A stretch of 7,173 bases of DNA from an uncultured Ignavibacteriota bacterium (GTDB lineage Bacteria > Bacteroidota > Ignavibacteria > Tepidaquicellales > Tepidaquicellaceae): NCBI GenBank assembly GCA_937983305.1, contig CALKAJ010000270.1:1-7173 (forward strand), in the 5' to 3' direction. The translations under genes were made by a program, and so were the position numbers. Of this stretch, positions 6,230-7,173 are shown in pieces (the first letter of the stretch is position 1; every line of letters begins with the position of its first letter). Below the pieces are notes generated by a model. It did no database searches and was not told the origin of the DNA. It was given only the letters and a program-made list of their open reading frames with translations.

Positions 6230-7114
6230 TTAAAATTTAATTTCACCTTTTGCGGATTTCATAGTGTTCTTCATCAGCATTGCAATTGTCATTGGTCCAA
6301 CTCCTCCGGGTACAGGCGTGATTTTTGATGTCTTTTCATAGCAGCCTTTGTAGTCAACATCTCCTGTGAGTCTATATCCTTTTTCGGTTGAGGCATCTTC
6401 AACACGGTTTATCCCGACATCAATTATTACGACTCCGTTTTTTATCATATCCTGTTTTATAAATTCCGGTTTACCGATTGCAGCTATTAGTATATCCGCC
6501 TGTCTTGTTATTTCACCAATATCTTTTGTGGCACTGTGGCAGATAGTTACTGTAGAGTTTATGGATTTTTTCAGCATAAGACTTGCCACGGGTTTACCAA
6601 CTATGTTACTTCGTCCTACTACCACACAATGCTTTCCTTTTGTTTCAACTCCGCTTCTTTTAAGTAATTCAATAATACCATAGGGTGTGCAAGGATAAAA
6701 GCAGTCAACATCTATAGATAGTCTGCCGACATTGTTTGGATGAAAACCGTCAACATCTTTTTTGAAACTGATTGCTTCAATTACTTTGAATTCGTTAATA
6801 TGCTTCGGAAGGGGTAATTGAACAAGAATTCCGTGAATTAAACTGTCTTCATTGAATTTATGTATAAGAGCAAGTAATGTTTCTTCAGATGTATCTTCCG
6901 GAAGCTTTTCCGTAACAGAATAAAATCCAAGCTCTTCGCATGCCTTGCCCTTGCTTTTAACATATACTTTCGATGCCGGATTTTCTCCGACTAATATAAA
7001 AGCAAGTCCGGGTACCAATCCCTTTTCTGCTTTCAGTTTTTCAACTTCAAGTTTAATTTCATTTTTTATGTCGGAAGATATTTTTTTCCCGTCAATAATT
7101 TTGCTTTCTGGCAT
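6230..7114 (-). CDS. folD: Bifunctional methylenetetrahydrofolate dehydrogenase / methenyltetrahydrofolate cyclohydrolase
   Basis: FolD oxidises 5,10-methylene-THF with NADP+ and hydrolyses the product to 10-formyl-THF, feeding purine and formyl-Met synthesis. The 294-residue length is typical. The catalytic domain carries Tyr51 and Lys55 in KVYVKSKGKACEELGF, Gln99 in GILVQLPLP and Asp122 in KDVDGFHPNNVGRL. These match the E. coli active-site Tyr, Lys, Gln and Asp by position. The dinucleotide domain shows PCTPYGIIELL (141-151), VVGRSNIVGKPVASLML (165-181), TVTICHSAT (188-196), DVGINRVED (232-240) and the C-terminal signature PVPGGVGPMTIAML (267-280). All key residues are present, so the enzyme should be active. 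It starts 14 bases after the end of an upstream gene on the same strand and is followed by prmA 6 bases later. Confidence 0.97.
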   Translation of the reverse strand: MPESKIIDGKKISSDIKNEIKLEVEKLKAEKGLVPGLAFILVGENPASKVYVKSKGKACEELGFYSVTEKLPEDTSEETLLALIHKFNEDSLIHGILVQLPLPKHINEFKVIEAISFKKDVDGFHPNNVGRLSIDVDCFYPCTPYGIIELLKRSGVETKGKHCVVVGRSNIVGKPVASLMLKKSINSTVTICHSATKDIGEITRQADILIAAIGKPEFIKQDMIKNGVVIIDVGINRVEDASTEKGYRLTGDVDYKGCYEKTSKITPVPGGVGPMTIAMLMKNTMKSAKGEIKF

Positions 7115-7128
7115 TAAATCAATTTTAT

Positions 7129-7173
7129 TTATTTTTCTACAGGTCCGTATTGGTCGCGGATAAATGCATCAAG
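7129..7173 (-). CDS. C-terminal 14 residues of an upstream gene, cut by window edge
   Basis: On the minus strand the frame entering from the window end reads LDAFIRDQYGPVEK and stops at TAA (7129-7131), 14 bases before the folD ATG. The short gap, the same strand and the sensible residue mix suggest the end of a real gene co-transcribed with folD. The piece is too short to identify, and an open frame of 45 bases could occur by chance. Confidence 0.45.
   Translation of the reverse strand, partial: LDAFIRDQYGPVEK

Noticed and set aside
6366..6683. Open frame of 105 codons on the + strand
   Set aside because: It is antisense to folD, whose catalytic and nucleotide motifs cover the same bases.

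Overview
The window is AT-rich DNA from a bacterium. Short intergenic gaps, few Shine-Dalgarno sequences and one TTTG / TAnnTTTG promoter-like pair suggest the Bacteroidota/Chlorobiota side (an Ignavibacteria-like genome would fit). That placement is inferred from sequence style and not from a marker gene. I see no rRNA, tRNA, CRISPR array or insertion sequence.

The window has two halves. Positions 1 to about 3600 look like accessory DNA. They hold the 3' part of a RelA/SpoT-type HD hydrolase (+ strand, cut by the window edge), then a converging minus-strand pair: a sigma-70-like factor (1055-2008) and an unrecognised acidic 218-residue protein (374-1030). Next comes a 344-base stretch (2009-2352) with no intact long gene but with the remains of a small gene that overlaps the sigma-like start codon by 8 bases. 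Last is an uncharacterised 414-residue protein on the + strand (2353-3597). Two 60-base lines sampled here are 23% and 28% GC.

Positions 3666 to 7173 look like ordinary chromosome. Two 60-base lines sampled there are 37% and 40% GC. Five genes run on the minus strand as one apparent operon: the last 14 codons of an upstream gene, folD, prmA, a small cupin gene and an organophosphate-type MFS transporter. Gaps are 14, 6 and 10 bases, plus one overlap. FolD makes the one-carbon folate pool and PrmA methylates ribosomal protein L11. The cupin and transporter are probably co-transcribed, but their link to those tasks is not evident.

The part most worth following is the divergent unit around 374-2262: a diverged sigma-like protein, a partner of unknown family and a broken small leader gene. 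It could be a self-contained regulatory cassette, but the sequence alone does not show what it controls.
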